In this document: piece by piece, positions 43,799 through 56,665 of the stretch
How positions within the stretch are numbered: position 1 is the stretch's first letter
Layout of the letters: each line of letters begins with the position of its first letter
Translations under genes and position numbers: made by a program
Notes under the pieces: model-generated
Seen by the model: only the letters and a program-made list of their open reading frames with translations
What the model was told of the DNA's origin: nothing
Database searches by the model: none
Origin: Taeniopygia guttata
Lineage: Eukaryota > Chordata > Aves > Passeriformes > Estrildidae
Assembly: GCF_048771995.1 (NCBI RefSeq)
Contig: NC_133034.1
Coordinates: 3,410,001 to 3,474,000, forward strand
Length of the DNA stretch: 64,000 bases
Direction of reading: 5' to 3'

Positions 43799-46700
43799 TG
43801 GGAATTTGAGAAGTACTAGCTCCACTTACAAGAAATATCAGTCCACTGATCTAACAGAGCAGGCCTGATTTTATGAGGCCTTTCTTTTATATATTTTTTT
43901 TGTTTTACCTTACTGTAACAGATGAGCTTGTAAATAAACCTCCTGCAGCCTTGCAAAGCCACAGCTCAGCTTGCTGCCAGGAACTCCAAAGTGGCACTGG
44001 GAAGGAGAAGGGAAAACACAAAGGAAGGAGAAGAACCTGTGCTAAAGGACAACACTGACAGAGAATAAATAAGAGTCAATAAACCATAGATTTTTCCTTG
44101 AACCTCCTTTGATATCACAGAGGGAAGAGAAGGCGGTGACAGCTTTGCCACTAGGGATTCATTAAGTTTTAAGGTGAGGCCAGAAAGGTTTCTAGATGGG
44201 GTTGGAGGGGTTGGATGGCAGTAGGAGAGGGCTGGACACAATGACACAGAAGGTGCTTTGTAGTTGTCCATTTCTGGGTCACCACTGGACAGACTTGAGA
44301 GGTGCAAGCTCTGGGATGGGAGTTTCCTTGTTTGCTGCCCTACAGAGAGCCTGCCTGACATTAGATTTGGACCTGGATTTAAAGAAAATTTTTGAATCTA
44401 ATACCTGCAGTAAAATGCCTATGTCCAGATTTTTAAAGAGGAAGAATTAATTTGAAATTTTGATCCCTTTTCAAGGCCTATAGAGATCTGTATAATAAAG
44501 AAATCAGAACCCTTATGTTTGCTTTTCATCAATTTTCCTAAACACAGGAACAGAAATTATTCTTTTTTCTGTCTTCACTGCGTTGTCAATTCTACGAGAC
44601 AATGACTACATACTGCTCAATCTATATAATGGGACTCTGACCTTTCATGGGTCTGTTATCTCCCACTGTTATTTCAGTATAAAACATATACATATGCATA
44701 GATATTTAACTATATATACCCTAATAACTATTTCCTTTCAACAGGCATTCCTCTCATAGGGGGAGAGGACAAAAATTAAAAAGAAAATTTAGACAAATTG
44801 CCGTAGAGGGAATTAAAAGGGTTTTTCAGCAGAGGATACACGGTGAGTCCCCTCGTTGCCCTGCACCTCATCCTCCTGCCACATTGGCCTTCAGTTAATC
44901 TCAGGAAGTGGTTTTATGACAGTCAATAGAATTCTGGACACTGCAGGTAAAATGTTTTGTCTCATCTATATTTATTTTTTTCTCCCAGTGAGTTCTGCCA
45001 GGTTTGATTTTTTAAAATTATTTCTTATTTTTTTGCTTTACTTTGTTAGATCTCAATTATGTGCAGAGCTTAAATTAAGAATTGGAAAAAAAAAATCTCT
45101 AAATAGTAAGCATTTCCAGGAAATAATTTATAAAATCCTGCAATGCTCCACATGGATGGTTCAGAAGAGAAGTAATCAACCAACTCAGTAAATGTCAAGG
45201 GGAAGATTAGCCTTTACTTCTGATGAACACAATTCAGCAGCCACATCAAAAGGTGCCTTTGCATGTGGAACTAAAATGACTATTTCCTGCTTTTTCTTTG
45301 ACTTCCCTGTAGCTGCAAGTTTATCTCATTCACAGAACCAAACCCACCTTGATCTAAAAAGCTGAAACACCTTTAAAGCCCATTTAACCCCTTGCTGAAG
45401 TTGATAGAAGAGTGTTTTGGCTGAGTATTTCAGATAAGCAATTGCAGAAAGGGGATTTTTCCTTTGATTTTTGTTTGGATTACAAGATTAGCCCACCAGC
45501 TTTGAAAAGCCATCCAGGAGGGGCCTGACTCTGAATGTCACATACCTTGGTGTGGATATTTCTTGTTGTTCAGGAACGTGAAGGGTGAAAGCAAAGCTCA
45601 GTGACCTCAGATGTTCCACACAACTACAAACAGTGAGCAAACACTGCCAGCCAGAATGAGGCATTTCTTGCCACTTTTGGTCAAAAGTTTCCTTCATACC
45701 TCTATATCTCCCTACTGCTGCAGGCCCCCTGTTAGCCTTCAGGAACACACATAATCATGGATATGATTATCTGCAGGTGCTTTTATTGAGAGCTCTGGGA
45801 ATCAGGGGCACAGACCCAAATCTGACTCCGACATGGCTTTTGAGCTGAACATATTTTATATATAAATATAAAATATATAAAATATATATTTTATATAAAA
45901 TAAACTTAGTGGCAACTGTCAATTAGATCAGAAAGTTACATATTGTCTTGTAGGAAAGAACTTGTGACCACTTTGAGCTGTGGCTGCTTGCTCTGTTAAA
46001 CCTCACGGCCTCCGAGACTGATGTTTACCTGAGCAATAAATTGGTTTTATCCTGACTGTGGTCCCATCCTCTCAATTAAAGCAGTGATAATACCAGATAT
46101 TAACAACCACAATAGTTAATCCTAATTGCCATAGGAGTTCAGCTGTCAGCACTTTGGGGATTTAGAAGGGACTGGGTACCAAGATTCTTCCGGCTGCCTC
46201 AAAACCACAGTCAATGTTTAACTTTGCAGAACACAGCTCAGACAGACACAGAGCCAGGGGCAATTGCCAGAGCACCTTGGCTTTGCAGGGCTGCCCCTCT
46301 CCAGCCCTGTTCCTGCTCCTGCTCCACAGATAAACCCAGCTGGAATTCTGGGGATATTGGCAACAAGAGCTGTTTAGGACAGCAAGCTGATTTCCCAGTC
46401 AAAACCACAACTGGAGCTCACAATGCCTTAAAGGCTTGCCAAAAAAAGTGCCCCTCCCTCCCCCCATCTAATTTTTAAGAGGGGATTCTCATTTGCTACC
46501 AAAGTTTCTTTATATCACATAAAACCTGAGGAAATGGGGTGCTTCTGGGTAGCATCTGGTGTAAACAAAAATTAAATCTGCAAAAGTGGGCACTGAATCT
46601 GCCACCACGAGCAGAATGGAGAGAATGCAGCAGTCACACAACAGAAAGGGAACACAATAAGGAATGCAGATGATAAGTTAAAGAGTTTAAGTCTGATGCA

Positions 46701-47905
46701 ATAAAAAAGGAGGAGGCATGAGAGAAATGCACTGAAAGGTGGTGGGATGACCTTTGGTAGCTGCTGAGAGATGCCAGCAGAGGGGAGGGAGCTGGGACAG
46801 GCAGGAACTCCAGCTTTCAGCAATTTCACTTATGGAAGAGGAATAGACATCAACAGAGAAAAAGGAGATGCAGCTGCCCTGGCATCATATTTCCTTCTCA
46901 CGATAGAAGAGCAGCCTTCATACTTATTAAACAAACTTATGTTCATAAAAATATCATAAGCCTTTCAATTTTTATTTTGCCAGTTATATTTTCAAGTCAT
47001 GAGATCCAAGATTTTTATCTATGGCAACGAAGAAAATTATTAAAGAAATATTTAAGAACAGTGAATTAACAACAGAAGACATTTTAAAAAGCTGGCTATG
47101 GAAAAGAGTCAAATAGGAATCAGAACAGCCTTTCAGCTGAGTTTAGATTATAGCAAGCAATTTCTTACAGCTCCTTTTTGCTCAGCACACTCAAAGTCTG
47201 TGAATCAGGCATTTGCCAGCTCAGATCTGGGCTTTGCTCTGCAAAAGAGAGCACAAATTACCAGCCCCTCTTTCACAAGGAGTCTGGCAGCATGACAGCA
47301 ATGTGAGAACAGAATCTCTTCATGTATACTGTTATATTTCTGCTTTTATCACCACTACAAAAGCCTATGAGTTTAACTCCCCTTTATCAGCAAACACCAG
47401 TGTTTGAGACCAAGAATTAGACCTTAACAAACAGGCTTGGCCACTCTCATTTTTTGGTACCTTAATTCAAAACTATCCCACTGAAGGCCACACCAGAGAT
47501 GTCCCCCAGTTCTTTTGCTTAGTGTAAATATCAGCATGTGGTCCTAAATCAAAAGCAGCACAGCATAGCATACAAATTCAACTGTCTTTAGTCAGACAAC
47601 TGTCTTTATATATTTTCATAAAATGTGCTTTAAAACCTAGATGCCACAAATTATATTTCTTGTGCTTCATTGCAAATTGATGTTTCATACTTAGAGCATT
47701 AGCTCCATTCTTAGCCTTATCTGTCTGAACAACTCCAAAATGCCTGTGTGTGTGTGTCAGTTTGCTTTGTGGCATGCATTTTTGCTGGACAGCTCTCTAG
47801 CCTTTTTGCCTGTTTGTAAAGCTCAGTAAATCTCATTAAAAGTGCTGACACCTGGTGAGATTTTCTGGTGCAACATGAGGTTTGCAGGAACTGGATTAAA
47901 GAGCC
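43799..47905. other. Intergenic stretch
   Basis: No gene or LTR was recognised over about 4 kb. It holds one AT-rich dyad region at 45,849-45,905. Confidence 0.4.
45849..45905. repeat. AT-rich imperfect palindrome
   Basis: ATATTTTATATATAAATATAAAATAT-type sequence with self-complementary halves. It could extrude a hairpin. No associated gene. Confidence 0.6.
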
Positions 47906-48153
47906 TTCCCTTTCTCCTTTCCTTTCCCTTTCCCCTCTCCTTTCCCTTTTTCCCTTTCTCCCTTTCCTTTCCTTTCCTTTCCTTTCCTTTCCTTTCCTTT
48001 CCTTTCCTTTCCTTTCCTTTCCTTTCCTTTCCTTTCCTTTCCTTTCCTTTCCTTTCCTTTCCTTTCCTTTCCTTTCCTTTCCTTTCCTTTCCTTTCCTTT
48101 CCTTTCCTTTCCTTTCCTTTCCTTTCCTTTCCTTTCCTTTCCTTTCCTTTCCT
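47906..48153 (+). repeat. (CCTTT)n pentanucleotide tract
   Basis: About 55 bp of imperfect C/T repeats lead into a perfect run of 38 CCTTT units (47,961-48,150). It is pure polypyrimidine/polypurine. The long Lys-Glu-Arg-Gly open frame on the minus strand and the Leu-Ser-Phe-Pro frame on the plus strand are repeat products, not genes. Confidence 0.97.
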
Positions 48154-48800
48154 CCTGGTGCACACCTTGACTCACTTCTGGGGATTCAATGTACAAAAAG
48201 GAAACCTTTTCTTTGCTACCTACAAATTCTTGTGGTTTTGATCCCTAGGAAACTCTCCTGAACAAAGCCCATGTGTGATTTGTTGGCCTCCTAACACTAA
48301 GGCATGAAGAACACACAGGTAAGACAGCAGAACAAGCTGTTGGTCTCTCTGCACTCCTCTGTGTCCCAGGCCCAAGTCTCCTTCCACTTTTTAGATGTTT
48401 ATTTCTACCCAGTGAGGACATGAGTTGCATTTCAGTTTGCTGATGCACTCTGGCCTGCTTGGAAGGCAGAGCAGCTGTAGCCTCAGAGCCACCTCAGGCA
48501 CACTTTGTTCAGCAAGCACTGGCAGTCTGCCTCCATCTCCCATCTCCTAAAAGGAGAATAAAATCTGGGTTTTGTCCAAGGAGGTGAAATTGCAGTAAAC
48601 ATAACGTGATGATGAGGGACATGCCAACAGAGCCTTTTGGGCTGAAGTTGGACACTGAAAAATTAGGTGCATTAGGAGTTCTTAAAGGAACATTAATGGA
48701 GAAAGTAGGGGGGGAAAAAGGGTATTTCACTTTCTCTGGCTTGCTGAGCCAGTCCTCATCAGCCCAGATTTCTGTACCAGAGAGGTGTTTGGTACCAGAG

Positions 48801-49241
48801 TGAAACCTTAGGATTTCAGCTTTTATATTTTCCATTTGTAATCTTGCAGTTCTTTAGTGCATAGCTCTAAACTCCACACACAGTGTGAGCTGCTGCTTTC
48901 CCATTTTGGGCAGACACAGCAATTCCTCTCCAGGCCTGGCAGTCAAGGACACCTCACTGCCTCAGGCCCCAGAGATGGAAACAAAAGTGAGTTGGGGCAG
49001 CAAACTTGGGGTAAATGACTTCATTAGCTGGAGCTGTTAATGGAAGATGAACCCCCAATATGCAAATGGACCAAACTTTTAGAAGTGTGAAAACCTGTGA
49101 GCTGTGGTCCATTTTTGGGTGGAGCCCCTGGGAGGCTTCATCTGCCCTAAATATACCTGAAGGCCTTTCAATAAATGGAACTGCTTTTTATTCCCTTACT
49201 TTTATCTGGCTTCTGTTTTTAGGTAGCCCCAAAAGGCATCA
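48801..49241 (+). mobile_element. Solo LTR, + orientation
   Basis: It is the same family as 26,558-26,980 and closely similar along its whole length, ending 'ccccaaaaggcatca'. The 5' edge is placed at TGAAACCTTAGG. No internal genes and no clear target duplication. Confidence 0.8.
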
Positions 49242-52200
49242 GGAGTGCTGAGCACAGCACGGGCACTGGGCCCAGGAGGAAGGAGGTGCCTGTCAGGGCT
49301 GCTCTGCTCCTGCTGCTCACAGGGCAACACCAGCAGCTGCACAGGCTCTGCAGCCCCTTTAAAGCACTCAGGTTTCCCAGGAGTTACAACATGTGAAAAA
49401 GCAGAGATTTGACATGTCCAAGAATGTTCTGACAGAATTCAGTTGAACATCTTTAAGTATCTGAATACACTAAAGAGCTGCTATAAAAGCCTTGTAACTC
49501 AGGGACAATGTACCATGAACACAGTGGGTTTTCATGCAAATCCTTAAAACATTACATCTCAGTTTATGCATCATTACAGACAGCTTAAAAAGGTTTTACA
49601 GAAATATATTCCCATTTTGAAGTGCTAGTAGTCAGCTATCCAAAGAGTGATGAGATAGGAGAACTCTTGGCTGCTTTAGTATCATTTAGGAATGACAAAA
49701 ATGACACTGAACCATGGAGGGGTTTTTTGGGAAGTTAAATAGTTGCCATTAGCAGGGAAGGGCAGAAATAGTCTCTATGGTAAGTACAGGCTTTACCAAC
49801 ATTTACTTTATTTCTTCAAAAAATAAGTTGTTGCTATTTCAGATTAGCCTAATCTATTTGCATTAAATTAAAAAAAAAAAATTAAAAAAGGTTTTTGAGT
49901 GGGAAAAACCCACACAGAAAATGGGGATTCTGTTTGCTAAAGTATCAGATGCACATACATGAAGGGGGTAGCAGCAGCTCTGGAGGGCCAGCAGAGTAAA
50001 GAAGGCATTACTGAGTGAGACCAAAGGTGTCCCCATCCCAGTGCCTGTGCCAAGGAGAGGGACAGCAGGTGGGGACACTTTACATGGCATTTTCTCCAGC
50101 CCCGGTGAGACCAGCACTGCCAACAGCCCTCCTGCCATTCCACCAGTGTGTTATTTGGGATGGATGGCAGCTAGAAAAGCCTCTGGAGGTGTGAGGGCAC
50201 TGAATTGTCTTGGGAAGCAAGGGCAGGAGCTGTGAGCTCATGGTGGATGAAGGGATTCCTCTCTGCAGTGGGATTTCAGCAGCCCCTGCCCACTGATGTG
50301 AAGCACAGATAACTCAGGTACCAAACACCAATCTTCTGGCACCATCAGGGGGTTTTACAAAGCCTGTACAGATTTCTGCCAAAAGCAGAATGGGGTAGTC
50401 TTTAGGAGGTTTGACTATTTCTTCTCTCTGGTATTCCATTACCCACTCCAGGCAGGAGTGCTACTGGTTCTACTTTCCCTCCCTGTCAAGGAAAACCCTC
50501 TTTTTTCATATAATCAACCAGTGTCCCAAGTGCTAATGAAGCTAATTAAGCTTTGGATATGACTGGGGTGGGGGGAGGGGGGGAGGGTTATTGGTATTTT
50601 ATTCCCCACATCACTGCCACTACAACACTTTTCCACTGTTGCTGGTTTGGAATATGCCTGGTTCACCACTTGCATTTAATTCTAATTAATTAATTCCATG
50701 AATTTTGATGCAATGGCTTCTGGGAAAAAAAACAACTGATGCAGAACTTTTGTCAACAGAGTTATGAATGTACAAAGTTAGATGGCAAGACTGAAAGCCA
50801 GCCAGAATTTATCAAGGTGGAAGGTGAAACAAAAAGACTTCCCAACAAAATGCTGCTGACATTTATATTAACGGGGGGAACAAAGCCCAGATCTGACATT
50901 TAAATATAATGCCACCTGTGTAAAATCTAAACCACATTTTTTACAGGCAGTGGGAAAGCTTCAAGGCAACTCCCCTTGTCCATTTGTTAACTGTGCAGCC
51001 TTTCATCATAAAAGGTTTTACTTTTTCTGCCTTTTCACATTCTTTAAAAAGGATATTGAGCAGTGACTATGCAAAAGGCAAGGCAGCAAGAATAAAGCGA
51101 GTTGAAGAGATCTCAGCACAGGTAGAAGAGCATCACATTTGATTCTTTTCATGCTCATTTTAATAACATTTATCATGATGAACTCTTAAGTCATCACAGA
51201 GTATAAAATATGCAGTGCTATGCTTTACCATTTAACATGTAATTTATCTCCTCATTGCTGTGACAAAGACATTATTACTTTTTAAAAATAGCTTCTTATC
51301 AGGCAGGTTCAGCCACATACCACTGGTTTTATTTCAAAACTCTGCACAACAGTCATCATCAGCAACTGATGCCCCATTTTTTTTCTTCACTACTGTGAAA
51401 AAACCCCAGGCCACTTGTCAGAGTCACCAACCAGCAAAGTTACCTGCAGGTGAAAGGTAGGGAAAGGAGATCTCACTTATCACAGATCTTGTTGCCAGGC
51501 TTTTTGTCTCTTCTTATCTGGTTAAATGCTCCACAGATGCACAGGGTGAAGCAGAAGGAACATTTCTTTAGGTCAAAAAGGCTGCTTCTCTGGCAGGCTG
51601 CATTCAAGACTAAGGACTGCACCCTGTCACCTCTGTATCAGACCTATCCATTTGTGATCAAACCACAGGTCATTGTCCAGGTGGATGTCTCATCTTGATC
51701 TGAAGTGACTGAGCACTTATTTAATCTCTAAATAAATGACTCATTTCTCTCCCTTTGCAAGTACTTTCACTTGCCTTTGATTTCCAGCTACTGGACTTTG
51801 CAGTGAGGGAACAAAGAGCCCTGGGTCAGAAATCTCCTAATGTGTACTTGCAGCTTTCTGCCTCCAGGCCCACCTTGGCAAGGGACAAGGACTGATGTCC
51901 TTTAATGTCTCACTGAAAAGTTTGCTTGAAAGCCCTCTGCAGAGGATAGTGGAGGTACTGCTTCATGCTCCTTAAACCACTGTAATCCCAAGGTCCCTGT
52001 TTTATGGTATTGCTTTTAGTGTGACTTGCCCAGTGGGAGCACCAAACATGGTCAAAAAATGTTCCTCTGTACCTCAGCAGGCTTTCAATCCCCTTCCACG
52101 GGGGGAAGCAGTGGTGGCAGCAGGAAACAATCAGACCAGAAAATGAAAGATGAGCAGGAGTCACAGCTCATCAGCTGCTTCAACTTGAAGCATTTTATGG

Positions 52201-55200
52201 GCATTTTGAGAGAAGTAAGAGTTGAAAAGTGTAACAAACACAAGTTCAGAGAGGTGCTACCATCATGATCATACTCCTGTTTGTTCACAGATTGCTCCTT
52301 TACTAATTTTACATGAATCACATTTTTAACAGGCTGAATGACATGAGCTACACAAGCACACTGACATGTCCTAAAACCAGTGGCAATGACTCAGGAGAGC
52401 ACAGGTGGCCAGCTCAGCACTGTGCTCAGAGGCCATTCACAAAAACTTACTGTGCACATAAAAAATCATCAGGAAGATACAGTCAAAATGGGCACCATGC
52501 ACTTCACAAAATCTGACTGCCTGGCTGCAACTCTGAGTGTCCCATCCCATGATGGAGAGTTGGGAAGTGCCTTGAGGACAAGGAGCCAGAGTCCAACTGC
52601 AAAGCAAAGAGGATCAGGATAACTGGGGCTAGACTAGACCAGACAGAATGGGGTTTAAGAAATTCAAGATTTCAAAATAATGAGGAAGAGCTTCTTGATT
52701 TCAGCTGCACTAATTTTAGCCCCAAGTGGTGTAAAAGCATATAGATTCTGATGACTCAAAGTAGACAATTTGTTAGATAAACTAAAAGACATCACCTTGT
52801 TCTCTATAGATAATTTGGTGAAACAGCTGAAAGGTCTCACTTCATGCATCAGTTTTGGATTTGCAGCAGAGCTGAATTACAAGACCTCAAGAACTTCATG
52901 AGTCTATTGGCTTACTCAGCCTGGGAACAGCTCCAGGACCTTCTGGGGGTGCAAAACTGCATTTATTCCTCCTCCCACTTCACACACAGCAGGCTCTAAG
53001 CACTCCCTGCTTTACCAGCTTTTAACCCCCACACCTGACAGGTATTTAAGAAACACAAACTTCAGCTGAATCTCCTTCTATTGGCAACTAAGTGGTTGGA
53101 AAAAATCTTCAGTATTAGCTTCTTTTTTGCACACTGGCTCTCACCCAAGGGTACTTGGGAAACTGTTCTATTTGTCACAGTACAGTAACCCAGCACTTTG
53201 GGAGTAATAATGTATAATTTCATAGCTTTGGTGGATAAATAACTGTAATTTTCATTAGTCCTTCTTGAACAAGCTTTCCTAGAGTGTGAGGTTTTAGCTA
53301 AAAGCCTTTGACTTTGTTCTGCTAACTACTAAGAGATGATGAAATGACAGAAATTATAAGAAAGCAAACCAATACATTACCCTGTATATGTACACAAATC
53401 ATACAGAGCAGAGGAAGGACGTCATTGATAAGAGGTGCTTGTGGGATTTGGTGTCTGCATGCCTGAAAAGAGAAGTCCCACCTCGTGCCTGTGGGACAGC
53501 ACCATGGGTCCCACCCCAGAGGGGCAGCCTGGCAGTCAGAAATTCATTAAGGAAGGAGTGGAAGTCTCCTTCCTGTGCATGTGAGTGATGTCCAGGTGTC
53601 AGAGGTGCAGTTATGCAAGAAATGGCTAGAATCCAAAACTAAGAATCCAAAACTAAGGTGCAGGAAGGAGTAAAATGCTATTAAGCCTGTGTGCTGTGAA
53701 CACATGCAAATACCCTTCTGCCAAGGACAGGTGCTTTTTCTCTAAAACAGCAACAACTGCGAAAAAATTCCAGTAATCTCAACCACAGGAAAAATGTATA
53801 ATGTCTTCATATGAATTTTTCCTCTATTAAAAAGAAAACTATAGTACAGAGAAGTGACATGGAAATGAAATACTGGCGAGATTATAAATTACATTCTAAT
53901 ATAGTTGTATATTCTCTTAACATGAAGTAGTCCTGCTCTCTGGGGTTGGGTAGGCCAGGCAACCTAAGCTATTCCATCCCTTTCTGAACAAGTATTGAAG
54001 GTTTACTTATAAGCATTTTCCTTGGCATCCTTTACTGATCCAGAAAACATCAATTTATGCCTACACTGTGCTGGTAAAACCTATCACCCATCTGCTGCCT
54101 GTACACAAAACCACCTGGATGCTAAATGCAACCCAAACCCTACAAATACAGCAAATATAAAAACAAAGAAAAAAAAAAAAAGTTAAGTAAAGGCATTTTA
54201 TTTCCAGACACGTCTGAAAGCACAGAAAATGGATCCTTCCCCAGCTGGAGCAGATTTCATCTTGAGCATTTGTTATCTGATAGAGCACTGTAATTGACAA
54301 ATTATCATGGAATAATTTTTGCCACTAAATATATCTTTATAGATTTCTCAAGTCTTGCTGTGTTTCTAAGGGAATTAATGCAATCTCTTAATCTCTCAGC
54401 TATCTCTAAACAGAAGGCAGAAGCCCTTGATTAAGTAATTAGTCAGTAGAAAAAAATCATCAGCAAAATCATCTGTAAAATCATACCTTCTTTTGGTATG
54501 AAAGAAACAAAAAACCCCGGAGAATAGATGTGTTGTATAAATGAAAAAAGCCATTTATCATTCATCAATAACTCACCTTGACTGCCTGTGCAGAGGGCAA
54601 ATGGCTTAGAGCCCCTGGCACAGCAACAGGCACGCTGAGACTGCCCTGCTCCTCCTGTGGGCACAGGGCAGCGTGTCCCTCCCTGCACAGAGAGACAATC
54701 CAGAAACTTTGCCAGCCTGTGTGGTCACCTTCACCTAATTAACTTCTCCTGGGCCAGAAGGGAAGATGTGCTCTGCCCTCAGCATCTGCCACCAATGAAT
54801 TTTCAGCAGGGAAACAAAGCCCTGAGGATGCATTGATCAGTCAGCCCACACTCCCAGGCAGGGGCAATCACTGAGTGCCTCCCTCTGCTGAGGAATTCAC
54901 CACGAAGAAATGTAGCTAACCTTGGTGGTTTTCTCCATTTGCTTATGAAAAGCACAACAGCCACATCTTAAAGGCTGAATCACTGCGGGAGCAGTCTTGA
55001 GAGCTAATAACATGAAAGGCAGCATTGATGAGAGTGGGGTGGGAGAACAGCTCTGCAGCTGCTCCTCCTGTAAACACAGGGAGCAGGAAACCTGCTCATT
55101 TCCTCCTAGGCCAAAAAGGATGCTCAGGGCATACAAACTCCACCAATTCCAAACCAGAACCAGATCATATTGGTTTAGAATCCTTTTTGCTTTCAGAGCA

Positions 55201-56560
55201 AGTACTGCAGCAGTATCACATAACTTCTTATGTAATATCAATTTTATTTCCAACCAATTTACATAATAACAGTTGATAATTCGTTGCATATTATTTTGAT
55301 TCAGTGCATATGCTCCCACACTGTGAACATGCTCATTCTGCAGAAGCAGATCTTTACCTTCCCCTCTGCTTTGTGCTTTTCTTACTGAGCATTACTTAGG
55401 CTGTGAGCTGGTTGCTTTCTAAATACACTTTCCAATGCAACTTCTAATCATTCAGCTCCTGGCCCCACACATGGATAAGGAATTTGTGCTTTAACAAGGC
55501 TGCTTCTAAATAAAGCTGTGGTTTGTCTGAGATCAGCTGCACCTGATGATCTGTGCTTGCCAATGCTATTTTGTAGTCTCAGAACACCTGCTTAGTGTCA
55601 GGGTGACATACAGCTGAACAATGAATGGTTTATAAACCTGATCGTGTTCCTCACAGCACCATCAAGGAGAAAATAATACAACAGGCAAAGGTGCTGATCT
55701 AAACCTCACTGTGCCCCTGAAGTAGGTGCGCTGTGCTCTCAAACTTGTCTTTTCTGCCATCAGGTGAGAGGGAATAGAAGTGTCTCCTCTCAGCCTGAGC
55801 CAGCCTGCCCTGCCCCACCGCCAGCTGAGGAACCCTCCGAGCTCTCATCAGCTCTGTGGCCTGGGAAACCTCTGCTGCTCACCTTGACAAAGGATTCAGC
55901 GAAGCAGCATCACCTGTGCCACAGTTGAAACTAAATGTTAGTGACTCCATTTGGCTTTAAAACTTTACATTATGCGAGTTTCCTGTCCTTTTTTTGTGGA
56001 CTAACATTGCCCAGATGAATGGGCAGCCTTTCACAGAGGTCACAGTGAGATGGCCAAGAGCACCTCGAGTTCTGCAAGATTCCTTTTTCTAATGTACAGC
56101 AGAAAAGAAAAAGAAGAGACAGAACTGAAATAAATGTTTGTCTAAATTCTGTACATGGGATATTTTCAGTATGTGAAATGGCTTTAGAATTGGTTTCAAA
56201 GGAGCATAAAATGGCTTTGTAATTATAAAACAGATTTGGAATGATTGAAGTCAAGTACATGTTCTGAAAAGCATCCTAAAAACTTCTTGGCATTACAGAG
56301 CCTTAGATGTCTGTTTTATGTTCTATCTTGGGAGAAAATAAAATTCAGGTTCTTTTCTAGGCATTAATGTTTGCTATAAAGTGTAATGAGAAAGTTAGCA
56401 GGACATAGCAGAGAAAGTATCATCGTGCTCATGAACAAACATTCTGAGCAGCAGCAGTGCCTTCCTGCTTCAAGAGCTGCTGGGCAGAGAGTGCCACAGC
56501 AACTGAGGAGAAGCAAGAGCATGGGAACCCAGCCTTGGGGTTCAGGGAGGCAAAGGAGCC
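49242..56560. other. Gene-poor intergenic stretch
   Basis: No gene, LTR or RNA gene was recognised over about 7.3 kb. Features are limited to a G-rich tract at 50,564-50,587 and short A-runs (for example 49,868-49,880 and 54,167-54,180). Confidence 0.4.
50564..50587 (+). repeat. G-rich tract, G-quadruplex motif
   Basis: Four runs of three or more G separated by single T or A bases (GGGGTGGGGGGAGG and on to AGGG). This satisfies the simple quadruplex pattern. It is isolated in AT-rich DNA. Confidence 0.75.
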
Positions 56561-56665
56561 ATCACAGACCAGGCTGGGTTGGAAGGGACCCACGAGGATC
56601 ACTGAGCCCCTCCCTGGCCCTGCACAGGGCACCCCAAGAGTGCCCAGGAGTACTGTCAAATGAAG
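56561..56665 (-). mobile_element. CR1: CR1 LINE 3'-end fragment
   Basis: 'atcacagaccaggctgggtt', 'ggaagggacccacgaggatcac' and 'cctggccctgcacagggcaccccaagag' are CR1 tail wording on the minus strand. Only about 100 bp remain. Confidence 0.75.

Noticed and set aside
47717-48261. Open frames of 89-159 codons made of Lys-Glu-Arg-Gly or Leu-Ser-Phe-Pro repeats
   Set aside because: Direct translations of the CCTTT tract. A pentamer repeat leaves every frame open when its unit has no stop.
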